A stretch of 64,000 nt of DNA from Galeopsis tetrahit (GCA_963675135.1 OY776119.1:992001-1056000), one strand, 5' to 3'. Numbered from the stretch's first letter, positions 34,327-46,589 are shown. A program made the numbers and translations. The notes: a model not told the origin generated them from the sequence alone.

Positions 34327-36790
34327 ATGAAGATGATTACTAAAAATATCCTCTTAATTTTACTCCTTTTCTTCCTGCAAACACCTATTGCAATTAGCCA
34401 GATGATTCCAGATAGTTGCAGCCCCTCAGCCTGTGGCATTATTACCAATATCAGCTTCCCTTTCCGACTCAAACATGATCCCAAAAACTGCAGCTATTTG
34501 GACTATGAATTAACGTGCGAAAACAATGTCACGTTGGTGTATCTCAACTCCGGGAAATACCAAGTGAAAGCAATCAATTACGACAACTTCACCATCAGGC
34601 TAGTTGATGTTTCCATAAACAATGCTAACACCTGCTCTTTTCCCAGCTCTTCTGCATATCAATACGACTTTCATGATCCTTATTCGTATCGAATCTGGAG
34701 GAATATAAGCCTTCCTGAGGTAGCTTGGCCTATTAATTTCATGAGCTGCCCTTATCCGTTGAAGAATTCTCCCTTCTTGGCACTACCTGATGATTGTGCC
34801 AACGTCGATGGCTCAAATACTCCGATTAGCTGACATGGTTATATAAAGGTTGGCCGCATGAAAGCCTCAGAAGTAGAACACATGTGCAGTTTAGACAAGA
34901 TAGCCATGACATCGTGGAAGTTTGATGATTTGAAGAATGTTTCGGTTTCAGAAATCCATGACTCTCTGCTCTACGGATTTGAACTCTCTTGGTTCAGGTA
35001 TCCCTGCAGCATGTGCAAAAAAAGATCGAATTGTGTTCTTCGTGAAGACCATACCGCCAGGTGCCCTGGAGAAGGTGGTTATGCTGGTTCAGTGATGTTT
35101 GTGCTTGTCATAGGTGCGCTTACTTGTATAAGTCTATAGTCAATTTCACAAATCGTTCTGGTCTTTTTTTCGTTCCTTTTCGTTGAACAATAGACAGGGT
35201 TGGACGAGATGAAGTATTTGGTATAAACAAGTGCTTATGTCGGAGATTCTAATTTTGTTGAGAAATGTTGCAGTTATATTTGCTGGGGTAAGCATTCCTG
35301 CAATGGTCACCGTTGGATTAACTTGTGCATTTGTGTTCTACTTTGCTGTCCCAAATAGATTTGCTAGCTGTAAGAACTCTTAACACTCGTTTGTCTAGTT
35401 ACTTTTTTTTTATATATATATTGCAGTAAATCTATATTCTTATATTGCAGTTGTAGTGGCTCCCAGCCCGTTTCTTCTGGCGTATATAGGTGCGCTTACG
35501 CTGAATGCAGTAAATATTTAAAAGTTACAAGACATTTTTGTATAATTCAAAAGTTATAGAGCATTTTTTTTTAAAAGACACTGGAGCATCTGTTTTTGAC
35601 TTGATTTTATTTTAGGCTTCATCTATTTAGCAAAGAATATCATCCTATTTCCTTGCATGGTTGGGTTTTTGATTTACAAGTTTCGAAGAAGGTATTTGTC
35701 GATGTACGATGAAATTGAAGAGTTCCTACAGAGTGACAACAAACTCATGCCCATCAGATACTCCTATTCAGACATAAAGAAGATGAGTAGAGGTTTCAGA
35801 GAAAAACTAGGCCAAGGAGGGTACGGTACTGTATACAAAGGAAAGCTTCGGAGTGGCTATGATGTGGCAGTAAAACTACTAGGGAAGCCCGGAGGAAATG
35901 GCAAAGACTTCATGAATGAAATTTCAACCATTGGAAGGATCCATCATGTCAATGTAATCAACCTAGTTGGATATTGTGCAGAAAGATCCAAACGTGCCCT
36001 TGTGTTCGATTTCATGCCTAATGGTTCCCTTGACAAGTACATACTTGGCCGAGAAAAGACGAATTGCTTGAGTTGGGAGAAAAAGTATGATATTGCAGTT
36101 GGAGTTGCTAGAGGGATTGAGTATTTGCACCAAGGCTGCAACATCCAGATCCTGCATTTTGACATTAAGCCCCACAATATACTTCTTGATCATAATTTCA
36201 CTCCGAAGATCACTGATTTTGGTCTAGCAAAATTTTACTCCACGGATAAAAGTGTTGTGTCTATGACAGCAGCTAGAGGTACAATAGGCTACGTCGCTCC
36301 TGAACTCATCAACAGGGGATTTGGAAAGGTCTCTTACAAAGCCGATGTGTATAGTTTCGGGATGCTGCTTATGGAAATAGTAGGCTTAAACAGGGACTTC
36401 AAAGGGAGCAGTCAAGCTTCTAGCCAGTATTTTCCGTGTTGGATATACGATAGCTTTGACAGAGGCCAGGATATTGAAATTGGAGTTACGGATGAAAACA
36501 ACGATGAGGATAACAATGATACTAACAAAAAAATTGCTAGGAAAATGACGATAGTGGCATTGTGGTGCATACAGATGAGTCCAAATGATCGGCCCTCAAT
36601 GAATAAAGTGGTGGAAATGCTGGAAGCCCCAGTGGAGCGCCTCCGAGTTCCTAATAGACCATCGACATCTCAATCAGCCCAAGTTGCAGTAAATTATGAG
36701 GACCAGAGCTGGAGTGCATATTCAACTGATTCTACGTCCTTGGGTTGTCGTAATGCTGCTCCCAGTTTCGAGATTACAGTTGAAGATTAA
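34327..36790 (+). pseudogene. LRK10-like receptor kinase (GUB_WAK ectodomain, non-RD kinase) with one premature stop
   Basis: Exons by GT-AG borders: 34327-35113, 35274-35369, 35451-35489 and 35616-36790, 698 codons in total with consistent phases. Residues 1-25 are a signal peptide (M-K-M-I-T-K-N-I-L-L-I-L). A GUB_WAK_bind ectodomain follows (C-S-P-S-A-C-G, N-I-S-F-P-F-R-L, M-S-C-P-Y-P-L), then a membrane segment and a Ser/Thr kinase. The kinase has G-Q-G-G-Y-G-T-V, V-A-V-K-L-L, H-F-D-I-K-P-H-N, D-F-G-L-A-K and A-P-E. The residue before the catalytic Asp is Phe, so it is a non-RD kinase, a class common among immune receptors. A TGA at 34831-34833 (codon 169) breaks the ectodomain; the kinase exon is fully open. 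Role by family: cell-surface receptor of the LRK10L/WAK-associated type. Reinitiation at the ATG at 34858 is possible but unproven. Confidence 0.85.
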
Positions 36791-36805
36791 AAGTTTGAAA
36801 CTGTA

Positions 36806-37114
36806 AAAATGATCTGTAAAGATTTATGGGTTGGTAATTCTAGATTAATGTCTTTGTTTCCCAAATTATATTCTGCTTGTGTCAATAAAGATATGATGGT
36901 GGGGGATTTGGGTCATTGGGTGCCTATTCTCATCTTGAATCTTCGACTCCGAGGCCCTGAAAATCTGGAACTGCTTGATGCCTTCAAAATCTGGAACTGC
37001 TTGGTGCCTACTAGAGTAAGTCTGAAAAATAAAAAAGTTCTTGGTGTCGACGCTGATATTAATTGCAGTTTGTGCGGACAAGTGGATGAAGATGACAAGC
37101 ACCTCATTTACTAA
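36806..37114 (+). pseudogene. LINE (non-LTR retrotransposon) zf-RVT region fragment
   Basis: Frame reads K-D-L-W-V-G-N-S-R-L, then N-L-R-L-R-G-P-E, L-V-P-T-R-V-S-L-K-N-K-K, and C-S-L-C-G-Q-V-D-E-D-D-K-H-L. This is the zinc-binding reverse-transcriptase-associated region of plant LINEs (zf-RVT). It starts 16 bases after the kinase stop codon. A small internal duplication (L-D-A-F-K-I-W-N type) is present. Only this piece of the element remains. Confidence 0.8.
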
Positions 37115-37332
37115 TTTCATTTTAATGAAGCTTTACACTCTCATTTCACTTTTGCAGCACAACAAGAATTTAAATTTGAATACTATTATTGTGTAGAGGC
37201 TAGTCACTGGAGAGTAACTTAATTGCATTCACTTACGACAATTACAAATTGTGTCACAAAATTAATGAAAACAAACACAAACACATGTCTTGTAAAAAAA
37301 AAAATCATAACTCTTGATTGCTGCAAGCTTTA

Positions 37333-39841
37333 TTAATCCTGCACTGTAATCTCGAAGCTGGGAGCAGCAGCATCGTTAAGGAGCAAGGATGCAGAATCAG
37401 TTGAATATGTACTCCAAATTTGTTCCTCATCTAATACGACTCGGGTTTGTTGAGTGGGACGCTGAGGAATTTGTAGGCGTTCCACTTCACCTTCCAGCAT
37501 TTCCAACACTTTATTCATTGAAGGTCGATTATCGGGACTCATCTGTATGCACCACAATGCCACTATCGTCATCTTACGTGCAATTCTCCTCGTATCATCA
37601 TTGTCATCGTCCTCAACAATTTCCTCAATTTCAACGACGTCGTCCCTGCCTTGATCAATGGAGTCGTATATCCAATCTGGGAAATACTGGGTAGATTGTT
37701 CATCGTTTCCTCTTAAGTCTTTCTTTAAGCACACCATTTCGACCAGCAACATCCCGAAACTGTAGACATCAGCTTTGTAAGACACTCTGCCGAATCCTCT
37801 GTTCATGAGTTCAGGAGCAACATAACCAATAGTTCCTCTAGCTGCAGTAAGGGTCACTGTTTTTTTATCTGTAGAGTAGAATTTGGCAAGCCCGAAATCT
37901 GAGATTTTTGGAATAAACTTATCGTCAAGAAGTATATTGTGAGGCTTGATGTCAAAATGAAGGATCTGGATGTTGCAGCCTCGGTGCAAATATTCAATCC
38001 CACGAGCCACTCCAAGCGCAATCTTATACTTCGTCTGCCAGTCTAAGATATTCACCCTGTCTTGACTGTAGATGTACTTGTCAAGGGAACCATTAGGCAT
38101 GAAATCATATACAAGAGCACGCTTGGATCTTTCTGCACAGTACCCAACTAGTTTGATGATGTTAACATGATGGATCCTTCCAATGGTTGAAATTTCATTC
38201 ATGAAGTCTTGGCCAGTTGTTCCGGCCTTTCCTAGTAGCTTTACAGCTACATCACCACCACTTCGAAGCTTTCCTTTGTAAACTTTACCATAGCCTCCTT
38301 CACCAAGTTTTTCTCGAAAGCCTCTAGTCATCTTCTTTATGTCTGAATAGGAGTACCTGATGGGAACGAGTTTATTGTCACTTCGTAGGAAGGTTTCTAT
38401 TGCATCGAACAGGGATAGATGCCTTGTTCGGAACTTGTAGATCAGAAACCCCATTAAGCAAATAAACCCAATGATGAACCTTGCTGCAAGGGCAAACGCT
38501 GAAAAAGATAGCAATAATGACCTTTGATTCCTTAGATAAAAATAATATGAATATTGAGTTTTCTTACTTATAGTAATCTTTTTCCTCATATAAAATTTTG
38601 TTATGGGATCACAGAGTGATAACTTTACTGCAAGAAACATAAATTAAGAGCGCACCTATTAAGATCCCAAGAGATTTGAGGTTAAATGCATCTGCAAGTA
38701 CACCAGATAAGCTAAGAGGAAAATATAAAAAAGAAATATGCTCCAATTCAGAGATAATTAACAAACTTGCTATCCTTGGTTCTAAAAAAACGAGACAAAG
38801 GAAATATAATTCTTACAAACTTCTAAGTTGAAATCCCAAAAAGAGAAGTCCCGTCTTAAAAGAAATAATTTTGAGAGTCCGAGAAAGCAGGTGAATCCAA
38901 GGATGATCTGTGCTGGAATGCTTACCCCTACAAATGCAACAACTAATACAACAACTGCACCAACAGAGTGATGTTCACAAGATTTGCCAAGATTTCTGAT
39001 ATAATAAACTTATTCTGTTTTTGCCTAGATTTGAAATATAAATTAAGAGCTCACCTATGACCACAAAAATCAGTCTAGATTCTAAAATGCAACTGACTGT
39101 ATGATCTCCATAAACAGAACAAAGTGATGTATATTTGCATTTGCTGCAGGGATACCTGAACCAAGAGAGCTGAAATCCATAGAGCAGAGAATCGTGGATA
39201 TCTGATACCGATACATTCTTCACATCCTTAAACTTCCACGATGTCATCACTATCACGTCTATTCTGCACATGTCTCTTACCTCTGAGGCATTCATGTGAC
39301 CAATCTTTATGTAAGTATGTTTGCTGTTCGACGAATTTGAGACACAACGATTAGTTTCCGTTAAGAAAGAAGAATTCTTCAACGGATAAGGGCAGCTCAT
39401 GAAATTTATAGGCCAAAATAACTCAGGATAATCTGGAAAAAGGTAAGAATATCCGTACAAACCAGTACTATAAGGATATTCACGGTAGAAATTGTTTCGA
39501 TATAAAGAATGGTTGGGAAAAGAGCAGGTGTCAGTTTTGTTTATGGAATCATCAACGAGCCTGATGGTGAAGTTTCCGTAATTGATTGCTTCCACTTTGT
39601 ATTTCTGGGTGTTGAGATATAGCAAGGTGACTTTGTTTTCACATGACAATTCGAAGTCGCGATAACCACAGTGTTTGGGATCATTTTTGAGTCGGAAAGG
39701 GAAACTAATATTGCGAATATCGCCACAGGAAGAAGGGGTACAATTATGATGATTCATGCAGCAACATTTTCGAGGGAAAATTAAGACACAAAAAATGAAG
39801 AGAAGAAGGATATTTTCTGTGATCTTCATGATTGGAATCAA
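37333..39841 (-). CDS. LRK10-like receptor-like Ser/Thr kinase, complete
   Basis: Four exons: 39841-39055, 38954-38817, 38692-38657 and 38498-37333. They give 708 codons with every intron in matching phase and no stop. Met 1 (39841) or Met 5 (39829) could start it; the signal peptide begins I-T-E-N-I-L-L-L-F-I-F. The ectodomain has GUB_WAK_bind cysteines (C-T-P-S-S-C-G-D-I, S-F-P-F-R-L) and a second Cys block near R-Y-P-C-S-K-C. Exon 2 and the start of exon 4 hold hydrophobic membrane segments. The kinase shows G-E-G-G-Y-G-K-V, V-A-V-K-L-L, E in F-M-N-E-I-S-T, H-F-D-I-K-P-H-N (non-RD), D-F-G-L-A-K and A-P-E. It is the only fully open member of this cluster, convergent with the 34.3-kb locus. 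Ligand unknown; family members act at the plasma membrane, probably in defence or stress signalling. Confidence 0.88.
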
Positions 39842-40164
39842 AGATGGAGCTTAACAAATTTAAAGGAGATATTTTAGTTGTAGCACCAATTTAACACAAT
39901 GTATTTAATTAAGTCGTGTCCTAAAGGGATAAGTCAAAATGCTGAAGAATATTTTAAGTTGTTTAATAGACTTATTAATTAAACAACACTATTATGGATC
40001 CCACCTGATGGCACAGTATACCTTACCAGTCGTTGGAGTTGACTTGGTGATCACAATCACATTAATTTCCAAGCAATTTCCTTAATTCAATTGTTACTAC
40101 TTTAATTTGACCATACCATTGGTCCTGCCATCTGTCATCATCAGTCCAATACGACCATACATAC

Positions 40165-40243
40165 CGAAAGAATTTCGTCTCATCTAAAAGTCCAAACTTG
40201 TAAAGAGGTAGAGAATTATTTCTTGTATATTAATTCCGAATAC
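40165..40243 (-). mobile_element. TRIM/LTR-like repeat matching 11693-11770
   Basis: The reverse complement reads GGAATTAATATACAAGAAAT and then ACAAGTTTGGACTTTTAGAT GAGACG, the same order as after the polypurine tract at 11691. It marks a dispersed LTR-type sequence in opposite orientation. The rest of 39842-40510 is non-coding upstream DNA of the 37.3-39.8 kb receptor gene. Confidence 0.5.
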
Positions 40244-40529
40244 ATACCATCATTAGTCCAACAATCTCCACATATTTGGTTCAACGCTAGTACACTGCCC
40301 CTTATTTAGAAAACACTGAAAATTCATCATCGCCCAATGCGGCCGCTCACACGTGCTTGCGAAAAAAAACATACAGTTAGTTCCCGAACTCGTAATTCCC
40401 ACACATTTCACAAGTATAGCCCAAATTATGATCTTTTCGGATTAAGAACCATATGAAATAAGAGCAGAGTTCGAATGTCTCAGAAAATATTACAATAGTT
40501 TAAATTATACACCTTGTAGTAATGCATAA

Positions 40530-40610
40530 AATAAGAGCACCTATATAGACCAGAAGAGCCCCTGCAACTACAAGGACACCACTACATGATAAGCTAAGAT
40601 GATTACTAAA
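40530..40610 (-). pseudogene. LRK10-like small-exon/intron remnant
   Basis: The stretch AGAGCACCTATATAGACCAG followed by CTGCAACTACAAGGACACC and GATAAGCTAAG lines up with the third-exon region of the 37.3-kb gene (38640-38715). It is a non-coding remnant of an older receptor copy. Confidence 0.4.
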
Positions 40611-40876
40611 AAAATAAGATTATTTTAAATTAGTTAATTTACAACCTTTTAATATAAGTTCAATCTCAATTGCATCACGACTTTTAACTCATTAGATGTT
40701 TCGATTTGATACAGCATGGCATAATTTCCAATCCATCCAAACTCGAAAACTTGTACTGAAGATTTAACCCGTGTATCAAAATGAACAAAACGGTGAATTT
40801 ACACAAAAATCTCGAAGTGGTGATTAAATTGAGATTGGGTAGTTGTGAATTAATATAGAATTAACCTTAAAAAAAA

Positions 40877-41146
40877 ATGCTGAAAACAGAGGTGAGTGAT
40901 AAATTCCTCAGAGAAGCAAATTTAAATCACCTCCCAATGACTGGCACATGTTATACATGTTATAGGCCTGATGGTTCTTGTAAGAGCAGGCTCGACCACA
41001 TTTTGTTCAACGAAGAATGGCTTTCCTGTGCTCCGAATGCTGGCCTAAAAGGTCTTTCGAGGTCGGTCTCTGATCATTGCCCGATTATCCTCAAAATCTC
41101 AGTGATGGGTTGTACTTTGTGTTCATCAAGAAATTTTTGTATTTAA
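40877..41146 (+). pseudogene. LINE endonuclease domain C-terminal fragment
   Basis: Frame contains M-T-G-T-C-Y-T-C-Y-R-P, C-K-S-R-L-D-H-I-L-F and S-V-S-D-H-C-P-I-I-L-K. These are the R-L-D-R/H and S-D-H motifs that close the apurinic endonuclease-like domain of plant L1-type LINEs. The enzyme nicks target DNA to prime reverse transcription. Upstream catalytic motifs are absent. Confidence 0.75.
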
Positions 41147-41277
41147 TGAAAATTGATTTCCTTAAGCTATTTGAAGAATTTCATAAATATGGGAATATTA
41201 GAGAATATATTCAAAGATAATGATTAACATAAATAAGACATAGCTACCTATAATATATTATTCTATTATATTCGATG

Positions 41278-41640
41278 ATTGATTGCGCTTACAAGATCAT
41301 TTCCAAGGTTCTTGCAAGAAGACTTAACGAATTAGTAACGGAGAGTATCATCTCGGAAAATCAATCTGGTTTCATCCAAGGAAGGCAAATTCTTTGGTTT
41401 CTTTGAGTGAAATCTGTTTGACAAAAGCATGTGGCGGGCTTGGTGTTAAAAATCTGAATTTAGTTAACCTGTTTTTATGGGCAAGTGGGCATGGAGACTT
41501 CAAGTTAAGCCTAATCTCAAACCAAAATATGGTGCTTTTTTCGAAACTATAAGTATTAATAGATCTATCATTTCGAGTTGGTGGCGGAACATCCATGATT
41601 TGTTTCTTTCTGAAAATTCTTTGTTTATGTAGAGTTTTTA
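41278..41640 (+). pseudogene. LINE reverse transcriptase fragment with internal deletion
   Basis: Reads Y-K-I-I-S-K-V-L-A-R-R-L and I-I-S-E-N-Q-S-G-F-I-Q-G-R-Q-I, the conserved RT core entry. It then jumps directly to the later block G-G-L-G-V-K-N-L-N-L with L-F-L-W-A-S-G. Most of the RT palm is missing. A very similar deleted copy lies at 49165-49640, so the deletion predates their duplication. Confidence 0.75.
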
Positions 41641-42189
41641 TAGGAAAGTTGGGAATGGTATGAACACTCTGTTCTGTAAAATCACACTAGATTGTATTCG
41701 AGTGGAGCTTAATCTTGAGGTCAAAACAGACGTTATATCATATAGAATCCACAACACTACTGATTCAATATATCTAAGACAAACTAAAAGGCAGAAATTT
41801 ACTCTAAGAAGAGAGCATTCACAACAAGATTAAACAATGATTACTCTCGTATCACTATGAAAGGGTTACTTAAGAACTTAAACTATGTCCCAAGTAAAGC
41901 ATTTCAAATTATATGGGGGATCAGAACTTAAACTATGTCCCATCACAATGTTTAAAATACCTTGCCTTAAAAACCTTTGCCATCAGTGACTCATGTTTAG
42001 TGGAGTCATCGGCCTCACGCTCGTGCAACACAAAGCCTTCTACCATGTCGTCCTCCTCGCCCCCAGTTGTTATCAACGCTGGATTCAACACCTTATCACC
42101 TTCCACCGCGGCTAACACCCCACCCCTTGTCACCTTCAATACAACTTCAAATCTTCGTGGGGGCATATTCTTGCCTTTGAAAATCAAAT
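41641..42189. other. Degenerate spacer between LINE and copia fragments
   Basis: Contains a partial direct repeat (AACTTAAACTATGTCCCA at about 41874 and 41926). Some frames resemble a decayed copia gag N-terminus but with many stops. No intact feature. Confidence 0.4.
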
Positions 42190-42430
42190 TCATCACCTTC
42201 TCAAAGGAAATGTTCCATTACAGAATTCATGATCGAAATCAAAGGCTTAGTCCCTCCTCGGCGTTATCATCGACCAAGAAGACCTAATTCTCATTGTCCT
42301 TAACAGTCTCCATGAGTCATACAAAGAATTGGGTCATGTAGTTCAGGCTCATGACACCTTAATCTCATTTGACAAACTGCACGATAAACTTCTTACTAAG
42401 GAGGCCTAAAAGGCTTCTCGCACATCTACC
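42190..42430 (+). pseudogene. Ty1/copia gag (UBN2-like) fragment
   Basis: One frame reads D-Q-E-D-L-I-L-I-V-L-N-S-L-H-E-S-Y-K-E-L and S-F-D-K-L-H-D-K-L-L-T-K-E-A, typical of copia Gag (E-D-L...L..L...Y, ...L...L...E). It is bordered by stops and shifts, so it is a relic. Confidence 0.6.
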
Positions 42431-42530
42431 TCGGCCACCTCGCTCGTTACAGCGTTCCAGCCTAATCGACGCCTTCCCCCGGCCCCATACGTCTGCAGCT
42501 GCCCCACCACATTAGCTACTGTTTCTCTTT

Positions 42531-42798
42531 TAACTGAGTGAAAATTCAATTTCGTCCCACAACTATGGAATTTTCCGTAAAAGGTCCTAAAGATATTGGA
42601 ATTCAATTTACCAGTTGGCCGGATTTTGGCTCTACTTTTGCCGAAAAATCAGAAACGACGTCGTACAGTGCTAAAAATGGGAGAATGTACATTGTTGTTT
42701 CTGATTTTCCGGTGAAAATAGGACCAAATCTGACCAATTGGAAAGTTTTGGGACTAAATTCTTAATCTGTGGGACGAAATTGAATTTTAACTCAGTTA
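42531..42798. mobile_element. MITE with about 28-bp terminal inverted repeats
   Basis: TAACTGAGTGAAAATTCAAT at 42531 is matched, as reverse complement with one or two differences, by ATTGAATTTTAACTCAGTTA ending at 42798. Both arms continue inward as TTCGTCCCAC/GTGGGACGAA. Length is 268 bases. A 75-residue chance ORF crosses it. It lies inside the copia-gag/receptor debris zone. Superfamily not assigned because the target duplication is unclear. Confidence 0.85.
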
Positions 42799-42984
42799 CA
42801 ACTTCACATTTAAGTCGGTAAAGTAAACATATAAAGCCGGTCTAGTATCCCTATAACAACTTTGCCTTTGTTAATATACTAAGAAACAGAGCAACAAGAC
42901 AGAGTATAACTATTTCATAAATCATATATACACTAATATTCTAAAAGTCACATGCATGATTTGGTGGATGTGAAATATTAATTA

Positions 42985-43172
42985 GGAGTGCACCAATGAC
43001 CACAACAATCCAGTTAACCGCAGAATACGAAAAACTACACGTGTCTGTATGATCTGTATCAAGAGAACAATACATGAATGGTTGTTTGCACTTGGTGCAG
43101 GGATACCTGTGCCAAGAGACTTTAAATCCGTAGAGCAGAGACTCGTGGATTTCTGAAGACGATACATTCTGA
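42985..43172 (-). pseudogene. LRK10-like ectodomain 3' fragment (orphan)
   Basis: Minus strand reads S-E-I-H-E-S-L-L-Y-G-F-K-V-S-W-H-R-Y-P-C and T-K-C-K, then V-V-V-I-G just before GTGCACTCC. This matches the end of exon 1 and its splice donor in the receptor genes. The rest of the gene is absent. It lies downstream of the 43.4-kb locus and is a leftover of another copy. Confidence 0.75.
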
Positions 43173-43377
43173 AGCCAGTGAACTTTATAAATTATACTAT
43201 CTCCTTAAATCCAGCAATCTGCTGATATTTCAATTTTAAATTTTAGAGGCTAGTGACTGGAGAGTAACTTAGTTGCATTCACTTATGACAATTACAAAAT
43301 TGTGTCACAAAATTACTAAAAAAAAACACAAACACATGTCTTGTAATAAAATTCTTAACTATTGCTTGCTGCAAGCT

Positions 43378-45775
43378 TTATAAATCTTGTACTGTAATCT
43401 CGAAGCTGGGTATAGCATCTTGAGCGAGCAAGGATGTAGAATCAGTTGTATTAGTAGTCCAACTTTGTTCTTCGTCTAATACAACTTGGGCTGGCTGAGT
43501 GGGACGGTGAGGAATTTGCAGGCGTTCCACTTCACCTTCCAACATTTCTAACACTTTATTCATCGAAGGTCGATTGTCTGGACTCATCTGTATGCACCAC
43601 AATGCCACTATCGTCATCTTACGTGCAATTCTCCTTGTATCATCGTCCTCATTTTCCTCAACAATTTCCCCAATTTCAATGACGTCGTCCCTGCCTTGAT
43701 CAATGGAGTCATATATCCAATCTGGGAAATACTGGCTAGATTCTTCATCGTTTCCTCTCAAGTCTTTCTTTAAGGACACCATTTCGATCAGCAACATCCC
43801 GAAACTATAGACATCAGCTTTGTAAGACACTCTGCCGAATCCTCTATTGATGAGTTCAGGAGCAACATAACCAATAGTTCCTCTAGCTGCAGTAAGGGTC
43901 ACTGTTTTTTTCTCCGTAGAGTAGAATTTGGCAAGCCCGAAATCTGAGATTTTCGGAATAAACTTATCATCAAGGAGTATATTGTGAGGCTTGATGTCAA
44001 AATGCAGGATTTGGATGTTGCAGCCTCGGTGCAAATACTCAATCCCTCGAGCCACACCAATCGCAATTTTATACTTGGTCTGCCAGTCCAAAGAATTCAC
44101 CCTGTCTTGACTGTAGATGTACTTGTCAAGGGAACCATTCGGCATGAAATCATATACAAGAGCACGCTTGGATCTTTCTGCACAGTACCCAACTAGTTTG
44201 ATGATGTTTACATGATGGATCCTTCCTATGGTTGAAATTTCATTCATGAAGTCTTGGCCATTTCCTCCGGACTTTCCCAGGAGCTTTACAGCTACATCAG
44301 TCCCACTTCGAAGCTTTCCTTTGTAAACTTCACCATAGGCTCCTTCGCCAAGTTTTTCTCGAAAGCCTCTAGTCATCTTCTTTATGTGTGAATATGAATA
44401 CCTGATTGGCATGAGTTGATTGTCACTTCGTAGGAAGGTTTCTATTGCATCGAACAGGGATAGATGCCTTGTTCGGAACTTGTAGATCATAAACCCTATT
44501 AAGCTAATGAACCCCATTAATTTTGCTGCAAGGAGGGGCGCTGGAAAAGAGATGCAATAATGAATGGTTTTATTAGTTTGATAATTTTACTGCATGCAAC
44601 ATAAATTAATTAAGAGCGCACCTATAAAGATCCCAGGAATCGTGAGATACCCTGCAAGTACACCAGATAAGCAAAGAGGAAAATATGTGGGAATTAACAA
44701 ACTTGTTATCCTTGGTTCCAGAAAATTAAACGAGACAAAGGGAAATATAATTCATACAATCTTTTAGGTCCGGAGTTCCAAAAGTAAACCCAGATCTAAA
44801 AATAGATAAGATTGTGTAAAGGCAGGTGAATCCAATTATGATCTGTGCTGGAATGCATACCCCTACAAATACCGCAACTAATACCACAACTGCATGAACA
44901 GAGTGATGTTGCCAAAAATTAGAATTATTTCTGATATAATAAACCTGTAAGTATTGACAAAAAACAGCAAATTATAAATTCATGCACACACACTCTTGGC
45001 CAAGATTTGAAATATAAATCAAGAGCGCACCTACTGACTGTATGATCTTCATTAATTTCACAAAATGATTTAACTTTGCATTTGCTACAGGGATACCTGA
45101 ACCAAGAGAGCTCAAATCCATAGAGCAGAGAATTGTGGATATCTGATACCGATACATTCGTCACATCCTCAAACTTCAACGAAGTCATCACTATCACTTC
45201 TATTCTGCACATGTCTCTTACCTCTGAGGCATTCATGTGGCCGAACTTTATATAAGTATGTCTCCTATTCGACGAATTTGAGTCACAATCATTAGTTTCC
45301 GTTAAGAAAGAAGAATTCTTTAACGGATAAGGGCAGCTCATGAAATTAATAGGCCAAGCTAACTCATCATGAACGTCTGGAAAACGGAATAAATATCGGT
45401 ACCTACCGGTGCTAAAAGGATAACCATCAATGAAATTTTTTCGATACAATGAATGGTTGGGAAAAGAGCAGGAGTTAGTATTGTTTATGGAAACATCAAC
45501 CAGCCTGATGGTGAAGTTGTCGTAATTGATTGCTTTCACTTGGTATTTCGCGAGTTGAGATACAGCAAGGTGACATTGTTTTCACATGACAATTCATACT
45601 TGCGATTCCCACAGCGTTTGGGATCATGTTTGAGTCGGAAAGGGAAGCTGATATTGTGAATAATGCCACAGGCGGAGAGGCTGCAACTATCAGGAATCAT
45701 CTGGCTAATTGCAATAGGTGTTTGCAGGAAAAAAAGGACTAAAATGAAGAGGATATTTTTAGTGATCATGTTCAT
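43378..45775 (-). pseudogene. LRK10-like receptor kinase with frameshifted ectodomain
   Basis: Exons: 45775-45031, 44889-44758, 44651-44622 and 44540-43378. The start (M-N-M-I-T-K-N-I-L-F) and signal peptide are good. Near 45548 one base is missing relative to the 34.3-kb locus (L-Y-L-N-S then a stop at 45536). The GUB_WAK frame then resumes at 45539. The end of exon 1 is about 35 bases shorter than in the 37.3-kb gene, so the summed exon length is again a multiple of three, but a stop lies between the two changes. The kinase exon is open and complete: G-E-G-A-Y-G-E-V, V-A-V-K-L-L, H-F-D-I-K-P-H-N, D-F-G-L-A-K, A-P-E. The glycine loop has Ala in place of the third Gly. Kinase sequence is very close to the 37.3-kb gene. 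Confidence 0.85.
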
Positions 45776-46589
45776 TCTTGGAATGGAAATAAGAGAAGAA
45801 AGGCAATGGCATGGCTTATATCTACTCCCAAAGGCAAATGTGTAAAGTCAACTTTATGAATACTTCATATCATGACTCGGCAACAACTATATTATAGTTT
45901 TTGTTGCTTTGACATACATAAAAATCCAATCGACCAATTCAATATAAATTAAATGGAAAACCAAATCTTCTTCACAAGAGCAGTTGACTTCTCATATCCT
46001 CACACCTTACATGTACTACATCTCCTTCTCATTGTAAATAATATACAACTCAAGATGGTAACCAGAGCCATATAAGGCAAACGACTCTATTTTTTACCCT
46101 CCAAGTCCAATATTTGGTCAGCATATATCTTCTGCCAAATTCTAACAGATTTTTTTTTCTGCCGTTATTCCCTACTCACTAGGGTTGACCCTCATCTCTT
46201 ATAAAACGTTGTATATATATATTTAAACGAGACCTTTATAATTTTCTTCTCTTATAACTTATTCAATAATTTTCAAGTATTAGTTAGCACACCACAAATA
46301 TAAATTTTTATGCATAAGTGTATTAGTTTGACTGAAACACAATAATAAAAAATGGGAGTTGTATTGATAATTTGTACAAAACACTGTGAAATGGAGCATG
46401 GTAGTTAGTTTTAAAATGAATGGTCCGTCTATAAGTTTCTTATTACTTTTAGACACATGGATTAAGAAAAGTGATTAATAATAGATATACCACAACACAG
46501 GAAATAATACCTGAAACCTTTTGTTTATACCCTGAAAATAAGGGAAAAGAGAGTAAAAATCCTTACGCCTATCTAGGAAGAAAGACCGT

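Larger units (their letters stand above)
31893..34630 (+). repeat. Segmental duplication, copy 2 (partner 12668-14961)
   Basis: Matches copy 1 from AAAATCTATTTACTAAACAC onward but keeps the full array of SINE-like units and the receptor start codon, and runs on into the full kinase gene. Its (CT)n tract is longer, and small indels separate the two. Confidence 0.9.

Noticed and set aside
34858..35139. A separate 93-residue secreted protein gene
   Set aside because: It is the rest of the receptor ectodomain in the same frame after the premature TGA at 34831 and matches relatives without a break.
37333..38640. 435-residue start of the 37.3-kb kinase at M-F-L-A-V-K
   Set aside because: The first about 47 residues are intron sequence. 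The acceptor TTTTTCAG before 38498 joins in phase to the upstream ectodomain exons.
40614..40860. A coding exon between the receptor remnant and the LINE endonuclease
   Set aside because: All frames contain frequent stops and no conserved residues were recognised.
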